A stretch of 22,742 nucleotides of DNA, taken from positions 1 through 22,742 of the forward strand of contig CAKSTB010000029.1 of assembly GCA_934490165.1 (NCBI GenBank), given 5' to 3'. Every line of letters begins with the position of its first letter. The first letter of the stretch is position 1. Of the stretch, positions 1 through 7,313 are shown one piece after another. This DNA comes from an uncultured Ruminiclostridium sp. (GTDB lineage: Bacteria > Bacillota > Clostridia > Oscillospirales > Ruminococcaceae). The notes under the pieces were generated by a model. It was given only the letters and a program-made list of their open reading frames with translations. It was not told the DNA's origin and ran no database searches. The translations under genes and the position numbers were made by a program.

Positions 1-349
1 TTCTAAATCTGTCTAAATTTTTGTTTTTGTTGTACAAATCTTTATTTTTTCTGTCCAGTTTTTATTGACTAGTGCAGTAGCTTATTCTCAAACCCTAACC
101 CCAAACCCCTTCCCCTCGGTGAAGGGCTGTGTGTGCTTTGTTGCTCTGCATCGTGCAGAGCCTTTGGGCATACACGCCCGGCATCCTTGCCGGGCTGAAT
201 GTGGGGCTGCCGCCCTCACCAAGCAAGGATGCTTGAAGTCAGTCGCACACGGTCGCTGCACGATGCAGCGACACCAACGACTGACAACCCGCATTGGGGC
301 TGCGCCCCAAACCCCATTTTTAAAAGTTATGTAGGTTTATCGACAGACT
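1..349. other. Palindrome-rich intergenic region
   Basis: No convincing gene is visible; the open frames here lack ribosome binding sites and are driven by GC-rich palindromes. Bases 1-70 are AT-rich. From 107 to 310 there is a chain of short hairpins: 107-112/121-126, 143-150/154-161, 176-183/188-195, 204-207/212-215, 220-225/230-235, and a nested pair 238-245/278-285 enclosing 252-260/264-272. The motif CCCCAAACCCC occurs twice, near 100 and 306. It looks like an intergenic repeat or a remnant of a mobile palindromic element. Confidence 0.6.
143..272. repeat. Large nested inverted repeat made of mirrored hairpins
   Basis: CTGCATCGTGCAG (146-158) is the exact reverse complement of 256-268. 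GCATCCTTGC (181-190) is the exact reverse complement of 223-232. Both pairs centre on base ~207. Each arm is also a small hairpin by itself, so the DNA or RNA could fold either as four local hairpins or as one long imperfect stem. Confidence 0.8.
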
Positions 350-376
350 GACACCCGCCGATCAGCGGCGGGTGTC
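350..376 (-). terminator. Hairpin after the MATE gene
   Basis: A perfect 11-bp stem (350-360 with 366-376, loop ATCAG) begins three bases past the MATE stop codon. The sequence beyond it on the minus strand is not a clean T run, so it may be a weak terminator or an mRNA 3'-end stabiliser. Confidence 0.6.
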
Positions 377-378
377 GT

Positions 379-1755
379 TCAATCCTCACTATCGTCTACG
401 ACCGTATTTTTAACAGGAAACCGTCTTTTGAGTATCTTCACCGAATGGAAGAATGCGGGGAAGAGGAACAGATCGGCAAGCACCCACGCCGCGGGGCTTG
501 CAAGACATACAGCTACATAGCCGAAAGCGGGCACAAGACCAAGTGCAACACCGCCCCTTGCTATCATTTCAAATACACCCGCAAATACGGCAAGCTGGCT
601 GTTGCCCAGTCCCTGTATCGAAAAGCGGATTATATTTACGAATGCAAGCGGGATATAGAACGCCACATTGAGCCACAAAAACTGCTTTGCAAGGTCGAGT
701 ATCTCTGTCTGCGTTCCGTCTATAAACAGCTTTGAAAATTCGCCGCCGAAAGGTATTATCACTATAAGTGCGATTATCGCATAAGCTATGCCGAGCATCG
801 AGCATTTCTTAACGCCGCTTTCGATACGGTCGACTCTTCCCGCGCCGACATTCTGACCGCAGTAGGTAGCCATTGTAGAGCCCATTGCGTCAAACGGACA
901 GCACAGGAACTGCGTCACCTTACTTCCCGCAGTTACCGCCGCCATATAGGTTTCACCGAGCGAGTTTACCGCCGACTGTAAAAGAATACTGCCGATAGCG
1001 GTAATGGAATACTGAAGTCCCATAGGCACGCCCATAGCGCAAAGCCTGCTCATTGAATAAAAGTCAGGCTTAAGATCGTTTTTCGACAAATGCAGAATAT
1101 CAAATCGCTTTATCATATAAATAAGGCAGGCGATACCGGATATAAGCTGTGCAAGGACGGTAGCCCAGCCTGCACCCGCAACGCCCATATCAAATATGAG
1201 AATGAACAGCAAATCAAGTCCGACATTCAGAACACTCGAAATTATCAGAATGACAACGGGTGACTTTGAATCGCCGAGCGAGCGGATAAAGCCCGACAAT
1301 ATGTTATAGAGGAATGTTACCGGGATACCGAGGAAGATCACGAAAATATAGTCATACGCTTCTTTGAAAACAGTATCGGGCGTATTCATCCAGTGGAGGA
1401 TATTTCCGCAAAGAAGGCAGGTAGCCGTTGTCATTACTGCGGCGAAGCCGACACCGAGCCATATCGTATTGCCGACATACTTACGCAGACCGTCAAAATC
1501 CTTTTCGCCGAATTTCTGCGCAACGGGTATTGCAAAGCCCGCGCATACGCCCATACAGAAGCCGAGAACAAGGAAGTTCACCGAGCCTGTCGAGCCGACA
1601 CCTGCGAGTGCGTTTACGCCGAGGAACTGTCCGACGACTATCGTATCGACCATATTGTAGAACTGCTGAAAGAGAAGTCCTAACAGCATAGGGAGCATAA
1701 ATCCGAGTATGAGCTTCATAGGTGAGCCTTTTGTAAGGTCTTTTACTGCTGACAT
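379..1755 (-). CDS. MATE family efflux transporter
   Basis: Integral membrane antiporter of 458 residues, expected to export cationic drugs or metabolites using a Na+ or H+ gradient across the cytoplasmic membrane. The sequence is a series of about 12 hydrophobic segments in two halves. It opens with the typical N-terminus (LTKGSPMKLILGFMLPMLLG, then a QQFYNMVDTIVVGQFLG stretch), which matches the NorM/DinF-like part of the MATE family. The length is normal for the family. I chose ATG 1755 over the longer frame from 1839 because it is preceded by a GAAAGGAAAAG ribosome binding site and because the extra 28 residues are not MATE-like. The gene is monocistronic, divergent from the T-box/trpB2 unit, and followed by a stem-loop. 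The substrate cannot be told from sequence. Confidence 0.92.
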   Translation of the reverse strand: MSAVKDLTKGSPMKLILGFMLPMLLGLLFQQFYNMVDTIVVGQFLGVNALAGVGSTGSVNFLVLGFCMGVCAGFAIPVAQKFGEKDFDGLRKYVGNTIWLGVGFAAVMTTATCLLCGNILHWMNTPDTVFKEAYDYIFVIFLGIPVTFLYNILSGFIRSLGDSKSPVVILIISSVLNVGLDLLFILIFDMGVAGAGWATVLAQLISGIACLIYMIKRFDILHLSKNDLKPDFYSMSRLCAMGVPMGLQYSITAIGSILLQSAVNSLGETYMAAVTAGSKVTQFLCCPFDAMGSTMATYCGQNVGAGRVDRIESGVKKCSMLGIAYAIIALIVIIPFGGEFSKLFIDGTQTEILDLAKQFLWLNVAFYIPLAFVNIIRFSIQGLGNSQLAVFAGVFEMIARGGVALGLVPAFGYVAVCLASPAAWVLADLFLFPAFFHSVKILKRRFPVKNTVVDDSED

Positions 1756-1787
1756 ATTATCTTTTCCTTTCTTCAACTTAATATCGC

Positions 1788-1803
1788 CGTTATATGTATA
1801 ACG
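1788..1803. promoter_or_regulatory. Perfect dyad upstream of the MATE gene
   Basis: CGTTATA and TATAACG face each other around a TG centre, about 33 bp upstream of the MATE start. The AT-rich arms could include the -10 region (TATACA on the minus strand). This is a possible operator for a repressor of the efflux gene. The regulator is not in this window. Confidence 0.4.
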
Positions 1804-1831
1804 CTGTATGCGAATATATTGATTTTTCGGG

Positions 1832-1846
1832 AGGGGCAAGTCCCCT
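1832..1846. repeat. Short GC hairpin in the MATE upstream region
   Basis: AGGGG and CCCCT pair across a CAAGT loop. It is GC-rich in an AT-rich intergenic stretch and may be the trace of a dispersed intergenic repeat. The rest of 1847-2083 shows only a weak hairpin (ATTGC-TAA-GCAAT near 1900) and no gene. Confidence 0.35.
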
Positions 1847-2083
1847 ACAAAAAGTAAAAATATATGATATTAAGCAAAACGGCTTTCCCGACATCAGCCG
1901 ATTGCTAAGCAATTATACTATATCCCCTCTCCGCTTTCAATCGGTAAAATGCACAACGTATTTAAAGTTATCAAGGCGGTTTAGTCTATTGTGCAACGCT
2001 GTATCGCTTTATTTCATAACAGGCTATTCAACACAGTAATATCGGAGGATTTGAAAAAATTTACGGAAATTTCAGAAAAACAC

Positions 2084-2112
2084 TTGACAAACGGTTTTAC
2101 AGCGGATATAAT
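2084..2112 (+). promoter_or_regulatory. Sigma-A promoter of the T-box/trpB2 transcript
   Basis: Perfect consensus TTGACA (2084-2089), a 17-bp spacer and TATAAT (2107-2112). Transcription would start near 2119, just upstream of T-box stem I. Confidence 0.9.
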
Positions 2113-2118
2113 GAACAC

Positions 2119-2396
2119 AGAATATGTTAAACCTATGAGTGAGAGTAGTAGCACCCGTCACTGTATGACAGAGAGTTGCCGGTCGGTGTAAAGGCAATGA
2201 TACATACGCTTGTGAATGGACTCACGAGGGCAAACCGAGAATATCGTCCGACGATATTTTAGGGGCGACGGACACCTCCGTTACAGGTCGCACATATGAT
2301 AGTATGTGTAGCGAGTGACCGTGTTTTATTATACGGTAATTTGGGTGGTACCGCAGGTAAATTATACTCCTGTCCCAACTGGGACGGGAGTTTTTT
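2119..2396 (+). ncRNA. T-box riboswitch, tryptophan-type
   Basis: This leader RNA senses uncharged tRNA and controls transcription read-through. Basal stem I pairs GTGAG (2139-2143) with CTCAC (2221-2225). The 5' side of the specifier loop carries the AGTAG-type loop-E sequence. The 3' side reads GAA-TGG-A, which places a UGG (Trp) specifier codon at 2217-2219. The apical part has the family-typical AGAGAGTTGCC and GGTCGGTGTAAAGGC segments. The T-box core GGGTGGTACCGC is at 2343-2354, and the terminator follows. Low Trp-tRNA charging should favour the antiterminator and expression of the downstream trpB2 gene. The tRNA-acceptor-binding bulge reads UGGU. The specifier assignment is from alignment by eye and fits the gene downstream. 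Confidence 0.93.
2366..2396 (+). terminator. T-box intrinsic terminator
   Basis: Eleven base pairs (2366-2376 with 2381-2391, one U-G pair, loop AACT), with a run of six T at 2391-2396. It is mutually exclusive with the antiterminator that uses the T-box core just upstream. Confidence 0.93.
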
Positions 2397-2719
2397 GTTT
2401 TCCCGGACACTCATTCTTCGTTGAAACTATCATCATGGCATATGGCGTGACAGCAGGGCAGAGCCGACATAATGCGTTGCTGAATAAGATACAGGCTGTC
2501 GGGCGCGGACTGTTCCGCGAAAACTTAAGCACTCCGCCAAAAAGCTTTTGGGAAAACAAGGCGGCACGGCAAAGCATAACGTTCAGAGCGCAGAATGTTT
2601 TATCCCCGCCGTCACGCTAACAGTCCCATTAGCAGAAAGTATATTAAAGGCGGAATTTGAAGCGGCACATTGCCGCCGGAATTTGGAGCGGCGCATCGCC
2701 GTCAGAAAGGAAAATTATT
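2397..2719 (+). other. Long untranslated stretch between T-box and trpB2
   Basis: About 320 bases separate the T-box terminator from the trpB2 start, which is longer than usual. The open frames here have no ribosome binding site and overlap the T-box, so I do not call a gene. Its end carries two tandem hairpin repeats, described separately. No clear internal promoter was found. Confidence 0.5.
2652..2702 (+). repeat. Two tandem hairpin repeats in the trpB2 5' UTR
   Basis: A 24-base unit starting GGAATTTG occurs at 2652-2675 and 2678-2701. Each folds as a hairpin with a CAT loop (2662-2667/2671-2676 and 2688-2693/2697-2702). The loop-closing pair is A-T in copy 1 and G-C in copy 2, a compensatory change. 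The second hairpin ends 5 bases before the ribosome binding site. Confidence 0.7.
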
Positions 2720-4093
2720 ATGGCAAACAGAGAGATCCCGTACAAAATTTATCTTGAAGAAAACGAGCTTCCCCATCAGTGGTACAACGTAAGAGCGGAT
2801 ATGAAGAACAAGCCTGCTCCGCTGTTAAACCCTGCAACACATCAGCCCTGTACGCTCGAGGAGCTGAGCCACGTATTCTGTACAGAGCTTGCAAAGCAGG
2901 AGCTTGACGATACAACTCCCTACATCGACATCCCCCAGGAGATAATCGACTTCTACAAGATGTACAGACCCGCTCCCTTAGTAAGAGCATATTGTCTTGA
3001 AAAGGCGCTCGGTACACCCGCCAAGATATACTACAAATTCGAGGGCAACAACACAAGCGGTTCACACAAGCTTAACAGTGCGATAGCTCAGGCTTATTAC
3101 GCCAAGAAGCAGGGCCTGAAGGGTGTTACTACAGAAACAGGTGCAGGTCAGTGGGGTACAGCCCTTTCAATGGCTTGCGCATACCTCGGACTTGACTGCA
3201 AGGTATTTATGGTTAAGTGCTCATACGAGCAAAAGCCTTTCAGACGCGAGGTTATGAGAACCTACGGTGCAAACGTTACCCCCTCTCCCTCAATGGAAAC
3301 AGAGGTCGGCAAGAAGATAAACGCTGAATTCCCCGGCACAACAGGTTCACTCGGTTGTGCGATCTCGGAAGCAGTTGAATGTGCAACAACGCACGAGGGC
3401 TACAGATATGTTCTCGGCTCAGTACTGTCGCAGGTACTTCTGCACCAGACGGTTATCGGTCTTGAAACTAAGACAGCCTGCGAAAAGTACGGCATAAAAC
3501 CCGATATGATTATCGGCTGTGCAGGCGGCGGATCTAACCTCGGCGGTCTTATCTCTCCCTTTATGGGCGAAAAACTCCGTGGCGAAGCCGACTATGAGTT
3601 CATCGCCGTTGAGCCTGCGTCCTGCCCCTCACTCACAAGAGGCGTTTATGCTTACGACTTCTGCGACACAGGCGCTGTTTGCCCGCTCGCTAAGATGTAC
3701 ACTCTTGGCAGTACGTTCATTCCCTCCGCAAACCACGCGGGCGGTCTGCGCTATCACGGCATGAGCAGTGTTCTTTCACAGCTTTACCACGACGGATATA
3801 TGACAGCACGCTCGGTTGAGCAGACAAGCGTATTCGCCGCCGCAGAACAGTTTGCAAGAACAGAGGGTATCCTCCCCGCTCCCGAGAGCAGCCACGCAAT
3901 CAGAGTTGCGATAGACGAGGCTATGAAGTGCAAGGAAACGGGCGAAGAAAAGACTATCCTCTTCGGTCTTACAGGCACAGGCTACTTTGATATGGTCGCA
4001 TACCAGAAGTTCAACGATCACGAAATGAGCGACTACATTCCCACAGACGAGGAACTTAAGGTCAGCATGGATCGTATGCCTAAGGTTGACTGA
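2720..4093 (+). CDS. trpB2: Tryptophan synthase beta chain-like, TrpB2 type
   Basis: PLP enzyme that condenses indole with L-serine to make tryptophan. The 457-residue length and motifs fit the TrpB2 branch, which is longer than classical TrpB (~390-400) and often acts without a TrpA partner. Residues visible: substrate-side segment RPAPLVRA at 83-90, PLP lysine K117 in GSHKLNSA, GAGQWG loop at 141-146, and the phosphate-binding glycine loop AGGGSN at 268-273. ATG 2720 follows AGAAAGGAAAA; a TTG at 2657 would add 21 residues encoded by the hairpin repeats and is unlikely. No trpA or other trp gene is adjacent, so it may salvage indole made elsewhere. The T-box with a UGG specifier supports a role in tryptophan supply. 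A bidirectional terminator follows. Confidence 0.93.
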   Translation: MANREIPYKIYLEENELPHQWYNVRADMKNKPAPLLNPATHQPCTLEELSHVFCTELAKQELDDTTPYIDIPQEIIDFYKMYRPAPLVRAYCLEKALGTPAKIYYKFEGNNTSGSHKLNSAIAQAYYAKKQGLKGVTTETGAGQWGTALSMACAYLGLDCKVFMVKCSYEQKPFRREVMRTYGANVTPSPSMETEVGKKINAEFPGTTGSLGCAISEAVECATTHEGYRYVLGSVLSQVLLHQTVIGLETKTACEKYGIKPDMIIGCAGGGSNLGGLISPFMGEKLRGEADYEFIAVEPASCPSLTRGVYAYDFCDTGAVCPLAKMYTLGSTFIPSANHAGGLRYHGMSSVLSQLYHDGYMTARSVEQTSVFAAAEQFARTEGILPAPESSHAIRVAIDEAMKCKETGEEKTILFGLTGTGYFDMVAYQKFNDHEMSDYIPTDEELKVSMDRMPKVD

Positions 4094-4137
4094 GCATATA
4101 ATACTATTGTCCTTCATAAAACCTGATATATGAAAAT

Positions 4138-4171
4138 ACCGCCGGGACGTGATGTTCCGGCGGTGTTTCTT
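4138..4171. terminator. Bidirectional terminator between trpB2 and ATPase 1
   Basis: An 11-bp stem (4138-4148 with 4154-4164, loop GTGAT) has a T-rich tail on both strands. It lies between the converging trpB2 and ATPase genes. Confidence 0.85.
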
Positions 4172-4185
4172 ATTCGGTCGGTATT

Positions 4186-5460
4186 TTAGTCTTTCAGGGC
4201 GGTGATCGGGACAACGTATACGCCGTCAGGGCGCTTGTAGGCGGCGTTAGACAGGCCGCATACAACGCATAACGCATTCGGCGCTCTGCCGTTTTCGCTT
4301 TTTATAGCATTGCTTATTGATATAAGGTTTTCGGCGGCGGCATCTATCTGATTTGCGCCGAGTTTGATTTCTATTGCAAGCCACTCTCCGTCCGGATATT
4401 CTATAACAGCATCGATCTCCTTGCCCGAATAGTCCTGATAGTGATACAGCACACCATCGTTAACATCGGCATATATCCTCAGATCACGCTCGCAAAGTGC
4501 CTCAAACATAAAGCCTGCACATTCAAGATCACCAAGCAGTCTTTCGGGAGTAGCGCCAAGCAATGCACACGCAAGCGACGGGTCGACAAAATGCCGCTTT
4601 ACCGCCTGTTTCACCCGAACCGATGAGCGTATATTTGATGAAAACGGCAACTGATTATCGGTAATGAAAAGTCGCTCGAATATATCAAGATATTCGGCTA
4701 CCGTGTCAACGCTGATGTCCTCGTTATCCGTCTGAGATATATCGTTTTTCAGCTTTTTATTCGTTGCGGTCGTGCTTTCATTTCTCGCAAGCGATTTCAG
4801 CAGTAACCGCATTTTCTGAGTATTCCGCTTCACGCCGTCTATGCGGAACGCATCGTCATCTATAACCGCATTCAGATATTCATCGGGAATTAGCATTGCT
4901 TGTTTCAGCGGAATGCCTATATTACCCGGCCAGCCGCCTCTGACTATAAGGCGGAAAAGCTCCATAAGCTCCACTTCTCCGGTCATTTCAGCCTGCATTG
5001 TGCCGTCCGCTATACTTTTAAGCGATATTTTACCCGATGAATCACCGGATTCATACAGCGACATCGGGCGCATTCTTATTTTTGCTATCCTGCCTGCGCC
5101 GCTGTGCATAATCCCCTTGTGGTTCGGAGTTGCCGAGCCTGTTAATATAAACTGTCCCTTTTCGGCACGCTTATCCACCTCATAGCGCACTGCGTCCCAT
5201 ATCGGCGGCACTTCCTGCCATTCGTCTATAAGTCGGGGCGTTTCACCGCCGAGTATGAGTTCGGGTGACATTTCGGCAAGCTTTCTGTTCTGAAAGTTAT
5301 TTTCGGGATTTCCTATCAGTATCTGACTTTCTGCATGAAACGATGATGTCCACGTCTTGCCGCACCACTTAGCACCCTCAATGCACACCGCTCCGAATGC
5401 CTTAAGATATTCGTCTATTTTTTTATCTATCAGTCTGGGTCTGTATTTTTCGTTACGCAT
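4186..5460 (-). CDS. AAA ATPase with DUF4143-type C-terminus (ATPase 1)
   Basis: Predicted cytoplasmic ATPase of the AAA_14/DUF4143 group, 424 residues. The Walker A loop is GAKWCGKT at 29-36, Walker B is RLIDEWQ near 76-82, and the sensor-like LTGSATP is at 106-112. The C-terminal half has a PD-(D/E)XK-like pattern (E348, D350, then E364 and K366 in AIEIK), so a nuclease-like fold is plausible. These proteins are common, multicopy and poorly understood in gut anaerobes; the biological role is unknown. ATG 5460 has a strong GAAAGGAG site, whereas the longer frame from 5502 reads through the promoter. The promoter region carries five ~23-bp repeats. The gene lies between trpB2 and a fragment resembling the trpB2 3' end, which suggests it is a newcomer. 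Confidence 0.85.
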   Translation of the reverse strand: MRNEKYRPRLIDKKIDEYLKAFGAVCIEGAKWCGKTWTSSFHAESQILIGNPENNFQNRKLAEMSPELILGGETPRLIDEWQEVPPIWDAVRYEVDKRAEKGQFILTGSATPNHKGIMHSGAGRIAKIRMRPMSLYESGDSSGKISLKSIADGTMQAEMTGEVELMELFRLIVRGGWPGNIGIPLKQAMLIPDEYLNAVIDDDAFRIDGVKRNTQKMRLLLKSLARNESTTATNKKLKNDISQTDNEDISVDTVAEYLDIFERLFITDNQLPFSSNIRSSVRVKQAVKRHFVDPSLACALLGATPERLLGDLECAGFMFEALCERDLRIYADVNDGVLYHYQDYSGKEIDAVIEYPDGEWLAIEIKLGANQIDAAAENLISISNAIKSENGRAPNALCVVCGLSNAAYKRPDGVYVVPITALKD

Positions 5461-5490
5461 ATTCCGCTCCTTTCGGTAGGTTGTATAAAT

Positions 5491-5519
5491 AATATAACAC
5501 ATTACGAGAGATTTTGCAA
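5491..5519 (-). promoter_or_regulatory. Promoter of ATPase 1
   Basis: On the minus strand, TTGCAA (5519-5514), a 17-bp spacer and TATATT (5496-5491). The -35 element and most of the spacer lie inside repeat unit 1, so a protein bound to the repeats would cover the promoter. Confidence 0.65.
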
Positions 5520-5616
5520 TATCATTGCGAGAGATTTTGACTTTTCAATCCGATAAATTTCGAGTTATCAACCCGAGAGATTTCGGGTTTTCATTACGAG
5601 AGATTTTGATTTTGCG
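5501..5616. repeat. Five ~23-bp direct repeats at the ATPase 1 promoter
   Basis: Units start at 5501, 5524, 5548, 5571 and 5593 (22-24 bp each). Consensus on the plus strand is ATTRCGAGAGATTTTG followed by a T-rich part. Units 1, 2 and 5 share GCGAGAGATTTTG or ACGAGAGATTTTG; unit 3 is the most degenerate. The period is close to two helical turns. There are no spacers as in CRISPR. They probably form an array of protein-binding sites. Confidence 0.8.
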
Positions 5617-5644
5617 ATAAAGGCTGACATTTATATCAGTATGC

Positions 5645-5689
5645 CACGAAATGAGCGACTGCATTCCTGCGGATCGGGAGATGATATGA
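5645..5689 (+). pseudogene. Remnant of a trpB2 3' end
   Basis: CACGAAATGAGCGACT at 5645-5660 is identical to trpB2 bases 4019-4034, and CATTCC follows in both after one mismatch. In the same frame the fragment reads HEMSDCIPADREMI then stop; trpB2 reads HEMSDYIPTDEEL. The terminator that follows also resembles the trpB2 terminator (CACCGCCG...CGGCGGTGTTT). Nothing upstream of 5645 matches trpB2. I interpret it as the decayed end of a trpB2 copy. Confidence 0.65.
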
Positions 5690-5727
5690 AAACACCGCCG
5701 TGAACGTCCTGTCAAGGCGGTGTTTTC
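5688..5727 (-). terminator. Terminator of the Cys-rich repeat protein gene
   Basis: A 12-bp stem (5688-5699 with 5716-5727) with a 16-base loop sits just beyond the stop at 5731. A-rich and T-rich flanks on the two strands make it usable in either direction. Confidence 0.75.
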
Positions 5728-5730
5728 GTA

Positions 5731-7221
5731 TTATTCTGTGCCTGTGATATCTGTATTTTTACCGGGTTTCTTTTTCAATATAACTATAATTGCCGTAACA
5801 GCTCCACCTATCAGCAATAATGCGCCTACAGATATTCCTATTATCATCATAAGCGGGCTTTCGTCTTTGACCGGTGTCCGGCTTAAAGCTGTCAAGCCTT
5901 TTTCATCGACGAATAATTGACCGCAAACAGAACATTTCCAATGCTCCTGCACGGCAGAAGAACTTTCTGTTGCTTTTTTCTCTGCAATATGTTTAAGAGT
6001 ATGCTTGCCGGTTGCTACTACCGTTTCCTGCTCTTTAAGTACTTTTTTGCATACAGAGCAGTGGCTGCCTTCTGTTTTACCGGGTTTAATACAAGTAGGA
6101 GCGATTGCTTTATCCGCAACAGGAGTATGATCGGCTTTGGGAACAGTCTCCTGCGGTTTGATCACCGTGTCACAAATTTCACAATGAGAGCCTTCTGTTT
6201 TTCCTTCTTTTATACAGGTTGCGGCGACTGCCTTATCTGTGACGGGGATATGATCCGCTTTCGGAACACTTTCCTGCGGTATGATCACTGTATTACAAAC
6301 ACCACAATGCGAACCCTGCGTTTTTCCCTCTTTAGTACAGTTTGCGGCAACAGCCTCATCTATGACCGCTTCATGCTCGGTCAATGGTATTTCTTCATCT
6401 TTTGCTTTTCCGCAGACACAGTAATATCTTATAATGCCCTTCTCGGTGCAGGTAGCGTCTTTTACCACCTTATATGATTCGTTGTATTCGTGATTTGTTT
6501 TAGGTATTTCGGACTGCGCAACAAGTACTTTTTGGCAGACGGAACAATGCGAACCATCGGTAAGACCTGTTTCGGTACAGGTCGCCGCTTTTCCGTAATC
6601 TGTTACTTCGTTATGGGATTTAAGCGGTATTTCTTCCGTATAAGAATCACCGCAATCGCAGGTGTATTTTATCGAGCCTTTCTTGGTACAGGTGGATTCG
6701 CTTGTTACTGTACCGTAATACGAATGCTCATGAGATATTTTAATGCTGCCGATACCGTCATAACCTTTAATCGATATATAATTATAGCCTTCATCAGCAT
6801 TATAGTAAATTGAACCGGAGTATTTATGCGTAATTTCGTTCACATACAGTTTTAAATACGATATATCACCTGAAACAGTAGAATCGCCATAAGCTTTGCC
6901 CTGCACTGAATCTACATCGTTCCATACAATGCAATCACCTTTAGAATCGTACAGAAAAACATTAGCATTCGTCCATTGATAAATAACATATGCGGGTTCA
7001 TCTTCTAATTCAAAATGCAATTGCACTAAGCCCTTATATGGAGAATTAAATTTATAAGTGATCTTGTCAGATGAATACGTAGCAGCATTTTCGATCCGAT
7101 ATTCTGCATCCATTTCTATTTCTTCATATTCGTCTGCACTTACCGCAACCGAAATTACCAACATTGCCATTAGGCAGACCGCAAGCGACAATACCGCTTT
7201 AAACATTGTTTTGATTTTCAT
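5731..7221 (-). CDS. Membrane-anchored Cys-rich repeat surface protein
   Basis: Predicted exported protein of 496 residues, with no recognised enzymatic domain. A signal peptide spans about residues 1-29 (cleavage near VSA-D). Residues 31-163 form a Tyr/Asp-rich domain with beta character. Residues ~164-445 contain seven ~40-residue repeats. Typical units read TCT-x2-G-x-T-x-GSHC-x2-C and end in His (PKADH, PLTEH, TNH); the first and third have CxC instead of CxxC, and the last is degenerate. The paired Cys and conserved His suggest a metal-bound or disulfide-linked rod. Residues 457-482 are a transmembrane helix followed by KKKPGK, giving an outside N-terminus. The start has a strong AGGAGG site. 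It is divergent from the XRE regulator and shares its promoter region. Its function, adhesion or otherwise, is unknown. Confidence 0.8.
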   Translation of the reverse strand: MKIKTMFKAVLSLAVCLMAMLVISVAVSADEYEEIEMDAEYRIENAATYSSDKITYKFNSPYKGLVQLHFELEDEPAYVIYQWTNANVFLYDSKGDCIVWNDVDSVQGKAYGDSTVSGDISYLKLYVNEITHKYSGSIYYNADEGYNYISIKGYDGIGSIKISHEHSYYGTVTSESTCTKKGSIKYTCDCGDSYTEEIPLKSHNEVTDYGKAATCTETGLTDGSHCSVCQKVLVAQSEIPKTNHEYNESYKVVKDATCTEKGIIRYYCVCGKAKDEEIPLTEHEAVIDEAVAANCTKEGKTQGSHCGVCNTVIIPQESVPKADHIPVTDKAVAATCIKEGKTEGSHCEICDTVIKPQETVPKADHTPVADKAIAPTCIKPGKTEGSHCSVCKKVLKEQETVVATGKHTLKHIAEKKATESSSAVQEHWKCSVCGQLFVDEKGLTALSRTPVKDESPLMMIIGISVGALLLIGGAVTAIIVILKKKPGKNTDITGTE

Positions 7222-7272
7222 AAAAACCTCCTATTTAACTCATTCCGGCACATAAATGTGTCTAATCAGACC

Positions 7273-7293
7273 GATTATAACTATATTATAATC
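7273..7293. promoter_or_regulatory. Candidate operator in the divergent promoter region
   Basis: Perfect inverted repeat with arms GATTATAA (7273-7280) and TTATAATC (7286-7293) around CTATA. The right arm contains the -10 hexamer of the minus-strand gene. A smaller dyad (GTCT-AATC-AGAC) lies at 7260-7271. The XRE protein encoded next door is the obvious candidate to bind it. Confidence 0.5.
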
Positions 7294-7313
7294 TTTTCAG
7301 ACACTTTTGTCAA
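7285..7313 (-). promoter_or_regulatory. Promoter of the Cys-rich repeat protein gene
   Basis: Minus strand TTGACA (7313-7308), 17-bp spacer and TATAAT (7290-7285): a full consensus promoter. Confidence 0.88.

Noticed and set aside
65..334. Open frames on both strands in the palindrome-rich start region
   Set aside because: No ribosome binding site, no recognisable domain, and the composition follows the GC-rich hairpins.
2315..2620. 101-codon frame over the T-box terminator, and overlapping frames up to 2757
   Set aside because: It starts inside the T-box antiterminator region, lacks a ribosome binding site, and has no protein-like features.
5501..5616. Possible CRISPR array
   Set aside because: The repeat units are contiguous at ~23 bp with no unique spacers, and they are degenerate.
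5917..6477. 186-codon plus-strand frame antisense to the Cys-rich repeat protein
   Set aside because: It is a shadow of the repeats on the other strand, without a ribosome binding site or coherent domain.
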